Positions 25,282 through 34,278 of a stretch of DNA of 64,000 bases are shown piece by piece. The translations under genes and the position numbers were made by a program. The stretch spans positions 992,001-1,056,000 of the forward strand of contig NZ_CAWLFA010000001.1 in the NCBI RefSeq assembly GCF_963860125.1. Direction: 5' to 3'. How positions within the stretch are numbered: position 1 is the stretch's first letter; the number at the start of each line of letters is the position of its first letter. The notes below the pieces were generated by a model. It saw only the letters and a list, made by a program, of their open reading frames with translations. It did no database searches and was not told the origin of the DNA. The stretch comes from Picosynechococcus sp. PCC 7002. GTDB taxonomy: Bacteria; Cyanobacteriota; Cyanobacteriia; Cyanobacteriales; MRBY01.

Positions 25282-26448
25282 ATGGATTTTGGGATCGGAT
25301 TTTTATCAAACAACGTGATGTTGCCAATCCTAGATTTTTTCTATGGCATTGTGCCGAGCTACGGCTTTGCAATCATCGCCCTGACCCTTGTGATTCGATT
25401 TGCCGTTTATCCCCTAAGCGCCAAATCGATCCGCAGCATGAGACGCACGAAGATTACCCAGCCCCTAATGCAAAAACGGGTCAAGGAAATCCAAGAGCGC
25501 TACAAAAATGACCCGGCAAAGCAACAAGCCGCGATGTCAGAGGTTTACAAAGAATTTGGGAATCCCCTCGCCGGTTGTTTACCGATTCTGTTGCAGATGC
25601 CCATCCTCTTTGCCCTCTTCGCTACCCTGCGGGGATCGCCATTTGCCAACATCAACTACACCGCTAATCTGCAAATTCTCCCCAGCGAGAAAATGGAGCA
25701 GGTACAGCCCCAGGCGGTCGATGTTAAAACCCAAAATGTTTATTTTGATAGCGGTATCCATTACCCAATCACCTTGTCTTTACCCGCTGGGAATAAAGTC
25801 GGTGTTGGAGAAACTACCCAATTTGTTCTCCAGAGTGACTCCGGGAAGGACTTTGCGGCCCTGGCTGCCGAATATCCAGACAGTAACATCAAGCCCAGCT
25901 TTGAAGTTACCAAAGGTCAAGAACGAGTAGAGATTCAACCCGATGGTTCCCTCGTGGCCCTTGCGCCTGGGGATGTCAGCATCCAGGTAACTGTGCCGGG
26001 GATCGCCGCTGATAAAGGATTTCTCTTCATTGAAGCCCTAGGCCGCATTGGGGTCAATGGTGACGATGGTATCCACTGGGATATTCTCGGTATGGTGCTG
26101 TTCTTTGGGGTGAGCCTTTACATTAACCAGACTATTTCTGGGGGCGCTCCCAGCAGCAATAACAACAGCGGCGGCGATCAACAGCAGCAGGCCCAACAAA
26201 CGGTGAACAAAATTACGCCGTTGATTTTCTCAGGGATGTTCTTGTTTTTCCCACTACCGGCTGGGGTGTTGATGTACATGACGATCGCCAACGCGTTCCA
26301 AACGGTACAGACGTTCATCCTTACGAAGGAACCTTTACCAGAAAATCTCCAGAAACTAGTGGATGAACAGGAGAAGTCGGAGAAAGGGCGCGACAAGCTT
26401 CCCTTTGAGCGCAAAGGTAGCAAGAAAAAAGAGAAAACTTCAGGTTAA
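25282..26448 (+). CDS. yidC: Membrane protein insertase YidC/Alb3/Oxa1
   Basis: The 388-residue insertase places proteins, including photosynthetic subunits, into the cytoplasmic and thylakoid membranes. The core helices are visible: YGFAIIALTLVIRFAVYPLS (TM with the conserved Arg), the basic MRRTKITQPLMQKRVKEIQ coiled hairpin, GNPLAGCLPILLQMPILFALF, and the C-terminal PLPAGVLMYMTIANAFQ pair. A region of about 130 residues between the helices (FANINYTANLQ to GRIGV) forms an external loop seen in cyanobacterial YidC. The C-terminus is basic, which in this family helps ribosome contact. It is followed six bases later by jag. Confidence 0.95.
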   Translation: MDFGIGFLSNNVMLPILDFFYGIVPSYGFAIIALTLVIRFAVYPLSAKSIRSMRRTKITQPLMQKRVKEIQERYKNDPAKQQAAMSEVYKEFGNPLAGCLPILLQMPILFALFATLRGSPFANINYTANLQILPSEKMEQVQPQAVDVKTQNVYFDSGIHYPITLSLPAGNKVGVGETTQFVLQSDSGKDFAALAAEYPDSNIKPSFEVTKGQERVEIQPDGSLVALAPGDVSIQVTVPGIAADKGFLFIEALGRIGVNGDDGIHWDILGMVLFFGVSLYINQTISGGAPSSNNNSGGDQQQQAQQTVNKITPLIFSGMFLFFPLPAGVLMYMTIANAFQTVQTFILTKEPLPENLQKLVDEQEKSEKGRDKLPFERKGSKKKEKTSG

Positions 26449-26454
26449 GAGCAG

Positions 26455-26946
26455 ATGAACGAGACCAAAATCCAACAGGGTGAAACCTGGCTGGCGACAC
26501 TGCTTGAGTTGATGGCGCTTCCGGCTCCGGTTACTGCGGCGGTGAAACAAGGCCTTGATGGGGAAGATTCTCTCTGGTTGACCATTGATCACCAAGCACT
26601 ATCTGAGGCCCAGCGGGAAAAATTAATTGGCGATCGCGGTCACTTAATCGATGCGATGCAATATTTAGCCAACATCACCCTGAACCACGATCTGCCGAAG
26701 GAGGAGCAATATCCCCTCACCGTTGATCTAGGGGGCTACCGCGAAAACCGCCTCAATGAACTCAAGGCGATCGCCACTGAAATTGCCCTCCGGGTACAAG
26801 CCACGGGGGAGGCAGAAGCGATTGGCGATTTATCCTCGGCGGAACGGCGGCAAATGCACGGCTTTTTTAAGGAATTTCCGCTCCTAAAAACCGAAAGTCA
26901 AGGTCAAGAACCCCACCGCCAACTCATTGTGCAATTGGCTCAATAA
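26455..26946 (+). CDS. KH/R3H RNA-binding protein (Jag/KhpB)
   Basis: The 163-residue protein combines a KH-like domain (LIGDRGHLIDAMQYLANITL, with the GxxG-type loop GDRG) and a C-terminal R3H domain (LSSAERRQMHGFFKEFP...EPHRQLIVQL). Jag/KhpB proteins bind RNA and are almost always downstream of yidC, as here. The Jag N-terminal domain present in Firmicutes is absent. A terminator follows the stop. Confidence 0.9.
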   Translation: MNETKIQQGETWLATLLELMALPAPVTAAVKQGLDGEDSLWLTIDHQALSEAQREKLIGDRGHLIDAMQYLANITLNHDLPKEEQYPLTVDLGGYRENRLNELKAIATEIALRVQATGEAEAIGDLSSAERRQMHGFFKEFPLLKTESQGQEPHRQLIVQLAQ

Positions 26947-26973
26947 CGGGGCTTCACCCTGAATATTTCCCAA

Positions 26974-26999
26974 GAGGCGGGCTTTGTCCCGTCTTTTTT
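26974..26999 (+). terminator. Rho-independent terminator after the yidC-jag genes
   Basis: AGGCGGG (26975-26981) pairs with CCCGTCT (26988-26994), one G-U pair, over a six-base loop and runs into TTTTTT. It separates the jag gene from the YceD-like gene. Confidence 0.75.
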
Positions 27000-27058
27000 G
27001 TGGGAGTTTTACGGTAGGATGGGGCTGATAAATGCCGCGTCATCGGAGGTTTGAGGTG

Positions 27059-27559
27059 ATGGATCGGATTTTTATTCCCCGACTATTAAAGGCCCCCCAA
27101 CAACAGGAGCAATTTGCTTTTGCGGAAACCCTCGCGGATTTGGAGACCTTGACCCCGGTGCGGGGTGAAATGGCGATCGCCCACCGTCAAACTTACCTCG
27201 AAGTCACGGCCCAGGCCGAAACGATTGTGACCCTCACTTGCGATCGCTGCCTCCAGCATTACAATATCCGCCTCACCGTAGACCGCACCGAACTGATTTG
27301 GCTCCAGAGTAACCTTGGCGAAGATCTCCCCGCAGAACGGGAAGTCAGCCTGGAAGATTTGGATGAATCTTTAGATCCCCATGGCTACTTTGAACCAGAA
27401 ACCTGGCTCTATGAACAATTTTGTTTAGAAATGCCCCTGCGGAAAGTCTGCGATCCCCAACGTTGTCCTGGAGCAGAAACGAACCCAGACGATGCGACGC
27501 CGCAAATTGATGCCCGTTGGGCCAAGCTGGCTGACCTCAAACAACAGCTCTCTTCCTAG
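27059..27559 (+). CDS. YceD family (DUF177) protein
   Basis: The 166-residue protein has the DUF177 pattern: VRGEMAIAHRQTYLEV, VTLTCDRCLQHYN with the CxxC, and the C-terminal PLRKVCDPQRCPG cysteine pair. In many bacteria yceD is next to rpmF and is linked to 23S rRNA metabolism; here it follows the yidC cluster instead. ATG 27059 is preferred over 27032 because GGAGG- and GAGGTG-like sites lie directly upstream and the protein then begins MDRIFIP. Confidence 0.88.
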   Translation: MDRIFIPRLLKAPQQQEQFAFAETLADLETLTPVRGEMAIAHRQTYLEVTAQAETIVTLTCDRCLQHYNIRLTVDRTELIWLQSNLGEDLPAEREVSLEDLDESLDPHGYFEPETWLYEQFCLEMPLRKVCDPQRCPGAETNPDDATPQIDARWAKLADLKQQLSS

Positions 27560-27662
27560 CAAAAGAGGCAGTCGCACAAGGATGATGACCCTTGGTTTTA
27601 GGGAAATTTCCCCCTAAGCTTAAACATTAATTGAGTTGCCCTGTGCTGAAAGCGCTTTACCT

Positions 27663-29159
27663 ATGACCTTCCGCGAAGAATTTAGCCTCCTTCTCCGTGC
27701 CTGTTATCCGCTGTTGTATATCCCCACCCTCGAAGAAGAGCGGGTTGAAGGGGCGATCGCCCAATGTGCCGCGAACCTAGGACAGCGGACGGTCTACACC
27801 TGGGATTTTGTGGATGGCTACCAGGACAACCCCAATAACACCGGCTTTGGTAAACGGAATCCACTCCAAGCCCTCGAATTTATCGAAAAACTCCCCCCCA
27901 ATATCGGTGGCATTTTTATCCTGCGAGATTTTCAGCGATTCCTCGAAGACATTGCGATCGCCCGGAAATTGCGTAACCTTGCCCGTCGTCTCAAGGCAGA
28001 ACCGAAAAATATTGTGATTGTGGCCCCAGAGATAAAAATTCCGGCAGATCTGGCGGAGGTACTCACCATCGTGAAATTTCCCCTGCCCACCGCGAATGAA
28101 ATCCGCACCGAAATTGAACGCCTTCTCCAGGGTGTCGGCCAAACCCCCGAAGCCCAACTCCTGAATGAATTAGTCCGGGCCGCCCAGGGACTTTCCCTAG
28201 AACGGATTCGCCGTGTGCTTACCCTGAGCCTGGCGAACCATGGCCAAATCCAAGCAGAAGACGTAGAACTTATCCTCGCTGAAAAGCGCCAGTCTATTCG
28301 TCAAACGCAAATTTTGGACTTCTATCCGGCCACGGAGCAGATTTCTGACATTGGCGGCCTCGACCGATTAAAAGAATGGCTATTACGTCGGGGGGGAGCT
28401 TTCAGTGAAAAAGCACGGGAATATGGTCTGCCCCACCCACGGGGACTGTTGCTCGTCGGCATTCAAGGCACAGGTAAATCTCTCACCGCCAAGGCGATCG
28501 CCCACCATTGGCATTTACCCCTGCTGCGCCTTGATGTGGGACGTTTATTTGCCGGATTGGTTGGTGAATCCGAATCCCGCACCCGGCAAATGATCCAGCT
28601 CGCAGAAGCCCTTGCCCCTTGCATCCTCTGGATTGATGAAATTGATAAGGCTTTTGCTGGGGCTGATGGGGGAGGCGATGGGGGGACAACCAGTCGCGTC
28701 TTTGGCACTTTTATTACTTGGTTGGCGGAAAAACAAAGTCCTGTTTTTGTGGTCGCTACGGCTAACAAAATCCACACCCTGCCCCCCGAAATGCTCCGGA
28801 AAGGCCGCTTTGATGAAATCTTTTTTGTGGGCTTACCCAGCCAGGCCGAACGGGAAGCAATTTTCAATGTCCATATTTCCCGCCTGCGGCCCCATAACCT
28901 CAAAAACTACGATGTAAAGCGCTTGGCCTACGAAACGCCTGATTTTTCTGGAGCTGAAATTGAACAAACCTTGATCGAGGCCATGCACCTGGGCTTTAGC
29001 CAAAATCGAGACTTCACCACCGACGACATTTTAGAAGCCGCGAGCCAAATCATTCCCCTGGCGCGCACCGCGAAAGAGCAAATCGAGTTTTTGCAACATT
29101 GGGCGACCTCTGGAAAGGCTCGCCTCGCCTCACGACAACAAAATTTTTTGAACCCCTAA
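27663..29159 (+). CDS. Ycf46-type AAA ATPase
   Basis: The 498-residue protein has an N-terminal region of about 200 residues with YPLLYIPTLEEERVE and a FILRDFQRFLED motif. A AAA domain follows, with Walker A GIQGTGKSLTAKAIA, Walker B CILWIDEIDKAF, and the arginine-finger region MLRKGRFDEIFFV. This order matches the Ycf46 family conserved in cyanobacteria and red algal plastids; work in Synechocystis has linked it to inorganic carbon use. ATG 27663 is chosen over TTG 27636. It follows the YceD gene on the same strand. Confidence 0.88.
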   Translation: MTFREEFSLLLRACYPLLYIPTLEEERVEGAIAQCAANLGQRTVYTWDFVDGYQDNPNNTGFGKRNPLQALEFIEKLPPNIGGIFILRDFQRFLEDIAIARKLRNLARRLKAEPKNIVIVAPEIKIPADLAEVLTIVKFPLPTANEIRTEIERLLQGVGQTPEAQLLNELVRAAQGLSLERIRRVLTLSLANHGQIQAEDVELILAEKRQSIRQTQILDFYPATEQISDIGGLDRLKEWLLRRGGAFSEKAREYGLPHPRGLLLVGIQGTGKSLTAKAIAHHWHLPLLRLDVGRLFAGLVGESESRTRQMIQLAEALAPCILWIDEIDKAFAGADGGGDGGTTSRVFGTFITWLAEKQSPVFVVATANKIHTLPPEMLRKGRFDEIFFVGLPSQAEREAIFNVHISRLRPHNLKNYDVKRLAYETPDFSGAEIEQTLIEAMHLGFSQNRDFTTDDILEAASQIIPLARTAKEQIEFLQHWATSGKARLASRQQNFLNP

Positions 29160-29241
29160 GACCCAGGGAACGGTCAACTATAATGCTTTCTATGGGCCGT
29201 TCTTTTGATGTTGTTGGTGTCCCGGTCAGAGAGCAGATTTT

Positions 29242-29745
29242 ATGAATATTTCTAATCTTTTTCAATTTATTCTTGGTTTTATCCTTGGGGTATTTCTGTT
29301 GGCGGTAGGCAGTGTTGGGGCTGCTTATTATTTCTTTAACCGCATGGCCGCTGCCCCGCCTAAACCGGTGTTTTCTGAGACCGTCGCTGATCCCCCAGAA
29401 ACCACCCCGACATCGCCTCAATCCCAGGAGACCGAGCCTGAACCCACTACCACCGCTGCCAATAATGATCCAGAGGCAACCGAGGCCGAAGCAGAGGAAG
29501 AGGAAGCCCCAGAACCAGAGGTGTCTGAAACATCGACGGATAGCTATAAGGCGACGGTCACTTGGTCGAGTGGCTTAAGTTTACGGGCAGAGCCTTCCCA
29601 AGACTCCGCTCGCTTGGGGGGTGTTGATTATAACGCCGAGGTAACGGTGCTCGGCATGAGTGACGATCAAGTGTGGCAGCAAATTCGCCTAGCGAACGGT
29701 ACAGAAGCTTGGGTAAAAGCGGGCAATCTCCAAAAGGTCAATTAA
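29242..29745 (+). CDS. Membrane-anchored bacterial SH3 domain protein
   Basis: The 167-residue protein has an N-terminal membrane helix (FILGFILGVFLLAVGSVGAA), a Pro/Glu/Thr-rich linker (about residues 40-100), and a C-terminal SH3_3-type domain (TVTWSSGLSLRAEPSQDSA ... EAWVKAGNLQKV). SH3-like domains of this sort bind peptidoglycan or peptides outside the cytoplasm. Function is otherwise unknown. The 220 bases after it hold no gene that I can see. Confidence 0.8.
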   Translation: MNISNLFQFILGFILGVFLLAVGSVGAAYYFFNRMAAAPPKPVFSETVADPPETTPTSPQSQETEPEPTTTAANNDPEATEAEAEEEEAPEPEVSETSTDSYKATVTWSSGLSLRAEPSQDSARLGGVDYNAEVTVLGMSDDQVWQQIRLANGTEAWVKAGNLQKVN

Positions 29746-29968
29746 TTAGGCAAACAGAATATCTGACAAGCCTCCCTTGATCGTCAGTTTAGGAAAAACG
29801 GCCTTTAAGGTAGATAGGGCGATCGCCGGACAAATTAGTCAAAAAGTAAAAAAGAATCCGGATGCCTTCGTTGTCTTAGTCAAGAATCATATCGTTTGAT
29901 TGATATTAGATGGCAAGCATTATTAAGATTAATGATTATAAAGTTTTTAATAGAATTCTCTGAGTGTG

Positions 29969-32900
29969 ATGCTGTTTCAGTTCCAAAAAACACTCAATAA
30001 AGTTGTATCCAAGCTCCTTAATTTAAAGGTGGAGTACCCTTGGTTATTGTTAACTTTGATCGTCGTTAGCTACCTGGGTAATTACTTTAAATTAAGCTTA
30101 TTTTTTGGTATTGACTTTTTATTTGGTTCTATTGCAGTTTGGATAATTTTATTTTTCTATGGGCCTTTTTGGGCGATCATCGCTGGGGCGATCGCCAGTG
30201 TGCATACATTTTTTATCTGGCATCATCCCTATGCCATGGTTATTTTTATTGGAGAAGTTCTTTTTGTGAGCTTCTTTTGGCAAAAAAAACGCCGCAATAT
30301 CAATATTCCTTTTTATGACGCGATTTATTGGTTGACAGTTGGTGCTGTTCTGATTTTCGGCATTTATTTTTTGATTTTAAAAATGGATGCCCAAGCCGTA
30401 ATAACTATTGCTTTAAAACAATTTGTAAATGGGATATTCAATGCCGAAATTGCTAGTTTAATTATTAATTATTTTCCTTTTCTACTGCGAGTCTTCCCCC
30501 GGCGTTATCGGCGAGAAAATTCACTCCAAAAGATTGCCTTTGACGTCCTCCTGGCCTTTGTGATTTTTCCTATTTTGACGTTGATGATTTTAACTGCCCA
30601 AGAAAGATTTGAAACAATTGAACGGGATATTCATGATGTTTTAGTCACATCTAACCAGTCTTTGACGACAGAATTAAAACTTTGGGAAGCTGCTTATTTA
30701 GAGGCAAGCCAATACGCTATTAACAGTATTGCCCAGGATGATTTTCCGTTGGGCAGGCTTGATAATGTTCTCAGAGGGCTGCAAAGAGTTTATCCAGAAC
30801 TCGCTTATATAGAAGTATTTGATGCAACGGGAAATCCAATTATTGCCTTGGATAATCAAGCTGACTCTATCCAACATATAGCAACAGAAGAGACGAATCA
30901 AGCACTGCAAAATTATCGACAAAGTAAGCCGTTTTTACAAGATGGGATTGTTGCTGCCATAAATCAACAAAAAGATCACTTACATATCGATTATCTTTTA
31001 GAAATTCCGGATAATTTAGGTTCGTTTTATCTTGATGTAAATGTTGATTTTTTAGCGGATTTTTTGCAACGAAAACTACAAGCGGTACGACAATATCCGC
31101 TCCGGGCGATCGCCACAACCCAGACAAATGATTTCGTGATTGCAGATTCTGCCAAACAGATCGCTGCGGGGGAGCCCTGGACTTGGTATGACGCACGGGA
31201 TAACCAACCCTTACTTAGTCAAACGTTTATTTCCTTACCGGAGACTGTCATCGGTAAATCGGCGATCGCCCGCTGGCAAGAAGCCTTTGGAGTTATTGTT
31301 CAACCCCTAGAAGGCAGTGTATTTCCGGCTCAGTTATGGCTGACCATGGGACTGGCGGAGGATATGGATGCCCTGGAAAGTTACTACATTCGCAGTCTGA
31401 TGATCGTCCTGATTTTGCTGTTGTTGGCAGTGGTGACGGCGGAAAAAATGAGTCGTTGGCTGACGGCACCGCTGAATCAACTGAGTGCGATGACCGCCGA
31501 TATTCAAGAGGAGTTGCGGCAGCAGAAACCGATTCTTCCTCTCAAGAGCTATATCAGTGAATTTAATCGTCTGAGCCAAAACTTTGAGGTGATGCTCAAT
31601 ACCCTACGACAACAATTCCAGGCGATCCAGGCGACAACCCTCAACCTCGAAGAACAGGTAGAAACGAGAACCAAAGCCCTCTCAGAAGAAGTACGACAGC
31701 GGGAACTGATTGAACAGCAATTACGGCAGAGTGAAGAACGCTACGAGTTGGCGATCGCCGCTACCAATGACGGTATCTGGGATTGGGATCTCCGTTCAGA
31801 TCAGGTTTATCGCTCCCGGTCTTGGTTTCGTCTTTTGGGCTACAAAGAATCCAACCTACAGCCTCGGATCACAGGTCGCCAAATGTGGGCCGATCTCGTT
31901 CATCCTGATGATCTAGCTCAAGCCCAGGCCGCCATGACAAACCATCTCCAGGGACTGACCGCAAGTTATCAAAACGTCCATCGTCTACGCCATTGTGATG
32001 GCCAATACCGGTGGATTTTGAGTAAAGCGAAGTGCCTCAAAGATGAACAGGACAACCCTTACCGCATTGTCGGCACAATCACCGACATTACAGACAAAGT
32101 GGAAGCCGAAATCCAACTGAAGCTTGCCAAGGAAGACGCAGAACAAGCCAACCGTGCCAAAAGCGAGTTTCTGGCGACCATGAGCCACGAGATCCGGACG
32201 CCGATGAATGCCGTGATTGGGATGGCGGAACTTCTCAGGGATACAGACCTCACGGCCCAACAACAGGAATTTATCGACATTATTCGTAATAGTGGCAGTA
32301 ACCTCCTCGCGATCATTAACGATATTCTGGATTTTTCGAAAATTGAATCGGGAAAATTTGAGTTAGAGTTGCAGCCCTTTAACCTGCAAACCTGTTTGGA
32401 AAACTGTTTAGATTTGATGTCTACCCGGGCGATCGCCAAGCCCATTTACCTGAGCTATATCCTTGATCCCGATGTGCCCCACCACTTAATGGGAGATGTG
32501 ACGCGCTTTCAACAAATCATGCTCAATCTCTTGGGCAATGCCGTCAAATTTACCAATCGTGGTGACGTTTCCCTCTGGGTACAAAAAGTCCCCACAGCGA
32601 CGGGTGACGGGGATCAAGTCTGCCTGCGATTTGCGATCCTAGATACGGGGATCGGCATTCCGGCGCAGCAGATGACCCGGTTGTTCCAACCCTTTAGCCA
32701 GGGGGATGCTTCCACTTCGCGCCGCTATGGTGGGACGGGGTTGGGTCTCGTAATTAGCAAACGACTGGTGGAGTTGATGGGGGGGAAACTTTGGGTCGAA
32801 AGTGGTGGGATCATGGCTGGTCAATTTCCCCAGGAAATGTCCCCTGATCCGCCAAAAATCTTCCAATCCGTGGCGCGGCAAACGGTATTTTATGCGCAAA

Positions 32901-33811
32901 TTCCCTTTACCATTGCCCCGATTTCCGCAAAAGAAATCACCCTCCACGAACTCCCGCCCCAACTCCAGGAGAAAAACTTCCTGATCCTCCATCCGAGTCC
33001 TTTATTTGCCCGCAGCATTTCCCATTTATTGACAGCAACTGGAGCAGCAGTTTCCCATACAACCATGGCCTCCGGTGCTTTGGATATCTTGCATCAACGT
33101 TCCATTGATCTGTTGATGATGGAGATGAAAACGGATCTTGTTTCCGCAGATTTTTTCCGACAAATTAAGCAATCTAGTCAAAATCCTGACCTGGCAATTG
33201 TGGCGATCGCCCCGCCCCTCAGTACTGCCGAATCGACTCATTATCCAGCCATCTCCCAGCAGCTCCAATTACGTCAGCCCATCAAGCAAGAGGCCCTTTA
33301 CCATTGCTTGTCCCTGGCGATCGCCGAGGCCCTACCCACAACGGCCAGGGAGCCTGCCTCTCCCTTTGATGCGACCTTGGGGCAAGCCTACCCCCTCAGG
33401 ATTCTGTTGGCGGAAGATAATATTGTGAACCAAAAAGTTGCCCTCAATATTTTGGCCCGCCTCGGCTATGGTGTAGAGGTGGCGACCAATGGCCTCGAAG
33501 TCCTGAGCCGTTTACAAAGCGATAACTATGATGTCATTTTGATGGATGTACAAATGCCTGCGATGGATGGCCTCGAAGCCACCAGACAAATTCGCCAGCG
33601 TGATGCCCGGTCGCCCCAGTCCCAGGGGAAGCGTCCCTGGATTATTGCCATGACCGCCAATGCGATGCAAGGCGATCGCCAAGTTTGTCTAGATGCGGGG
33701 ATGGACGATTACCTGAGTAAACCGATTCAAGTAAAAAAGCTCCTCCATGCCCTAAAGGTCGCCTACCATTACCATCAGTCCCTCTCCACTACCCAGTCTT
33801 CTTCTGATTAA
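29969..33811 (+). CDS. Hybrid sensor histidine kinase, multi-span sensor, PAS, two receivers
   Basis: The 1280-residue protein starts with several membrane helices (residues about 20-200), then an extracytoplasmic region (about 210-450), a further helix (SLMIVLILLLLAVVTA), a HAMP-like linker and coiled coil, and a PAS domain near residues 590-710 (ERYELAIAATNDGIWDWDL). The HisKA box is SHEIRTPMNAVIG with His740. HATPase motifs are MLNLLGNAVKF, DTGIGIP and GTGLGLVISK. Then come a degenerate receiver (Glu1052 in LLMMEMKTD where Asp is expected) and a full C-terminal receiver (Asp1193 in VILMDVQMPAMDG). The separate Hpt gene follows five bases downstream. GTG 29966 is an alternative start. Confidence 0.93.
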   Translation: MLFQFQKTLNKVVSKLLNLKVEYPWLLLTLIVVSYLGNYFKLSLFFGIDFLFGSIAVWIILFFYGPFWAIIAGAIASVHTFFIWHHPYAMVIFIGEVLFVSFFWQKKRRNINIPFYDAIYWLTVGAVLIFGIYFLILKMDAQAVITIALKQFVNGIFNAEIASLIINYFPFLLRVFPRRYRRENSLQKIAFDVLLAFVIFPILTLMILTAQERFETIERDIHDVLVTSNQSLTTELKLWEAAYLEASQYAINSIAQDDFPLGRLDNVLRGLQRVYPELAYIEVFDATGNPIIALDNQADSIQHIATEETNQALQNYRQSKPFLQDGIVAAINQQKDHLHIDYLLEIPDNLGSFYLDVNVDFLADFLQRKLQAVRQYPLRAIATTQTNDFVIADSAKQIAAGEPWTWYDARDNQPLLSQTFISLPETVIGKSAIARWQEAFGVIVQPLEGSVFPAQLWLTMGLAEDMDALESYYIRSLMIVLILLLLAVVTAEKMSRWLTAPLNQLSAMTADIQEELRQQKPILPLKSYISEFNRLSQNFEVMLNTLRQQFQAIQATTLNLEEQVETRTKALSEEVRQRELIEQQLRQSEERYELAIAATNDGIWDWDLRSDQVYRSRSWFRLLGYKESNLQPRITGRQMWADLVHPDDLAQAQAAMTNHLQGLTASYQNVHRLRHCDGQYRWILSKAKCLKDEQDNPYRIVGTITDITDKVEAEIQLKLAKEDAEQANRAKSEFLATMSHEIRTPMNAVIGMAELLRDTDLTAQQQEFIDIIRNSGSNLLAIINDILDFSKIESGKFELELQPFNLQTCLENCLDLMSTRAIAKPIYLSYILDPDVPHHLMGDVTRFQQIMLNLLGNAVKFTNRGDVSLWVQKVPTATGDGDQVCLRFAILDTGIGIPAQQMTRLFQPFSQGDASTSRRYGGTGLGLVISKRLVELMGGKLWVESGGIMAGQFPQEMSPDPPKIFQSVARQTVFYAQIPFTIAPISAKEITLHELPPQLQEKNFLILHPSPLFARSISHLLTATGAAVSHTTMASGALDILHQRSIDLLMMEMKTDLVSADFFRQIKQSSQNPDLAIVAIAPPLSTAESTHYPAISQQLQLRQPIKQEALYHCLSLAIAEALPTTAREPASPFDATLGQAYPLRILLAEDNIVNQKVALNILARLGYGVEVATNGLEVLSRLQSDNYDVILMDVQMPAMDGLEATRQIRQRDARSPQSQGKRPWIIAMTANAMQGDRQVCLDAGMDDYLSKPIQVKKLLHALKVAYHYHQSLSTTQSSSD

Positions 33812-33816
33812 AGTCT

Positions 33817-34182
33817 ATGGCCTCTTCATCCGCTGCCGACGAAGTCAATTTAGAACAATTAGCTGAGATGGTCAGCTATGACTTAGCAACATTGCAAGAC
33901 CTCGTTGAAACTTTTTTAGGAGATACGCCCCTACTGATTGCGGCGATGCAGACGGGTTACGAACAACACAATCAGGCGGAGCTTGTGCGCAATGCCCACA
34001 CCCTCAAATCCAGTAGTCGGCTATTTCAAATGGAGCAATTTGCTCGCCAATGCCAGGCCCTAGAGGGGGCAGCCCATGCCGAAGATTGGCCTCTCGTGGC
34101 AACTCTCTTACAGCAGCTAGGGCAAGACTATCAGGCGATCGCCGCTGCTCTAACTATTAAACTGACCCAATTAATGGCTTAG
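33817..34182 (+). CDS. Histidine phosphotransfer (Hpt) protein
   Basis: The 121-residue four-helix protein has the Hpt motif NAHTLKSSSRLFQMEQF, with phospho-accepting His61. It would receive the phosphoryl group from the C-terminal receiver of the hybrid kinase encoded just upstream and pass it to a response regulator. No such output regulator is adjacent. The spacing of five bases implies co-transcription. Confidence 0.9.
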   Translation: MASSSAADEVNLEQLAEMVSYDLATLQDLVETFLGDTPLLIAAMQTGYEQHNQAELVRNAHTLKSSSRLFQMEQFARQCQALEGAAHAEDWPLVATLLQQLGQDYQAIAAALTIKLTQLMA

Positions 34183-34278
34183 GCGGAGTCCTAGCACTAA
34201 TTCAAAATAGCCTCGCAAGATAATCCAGCAGAATCGCTACAATTTTTGTTAGATCATCGTTTTGTGCAATGGAGAACT

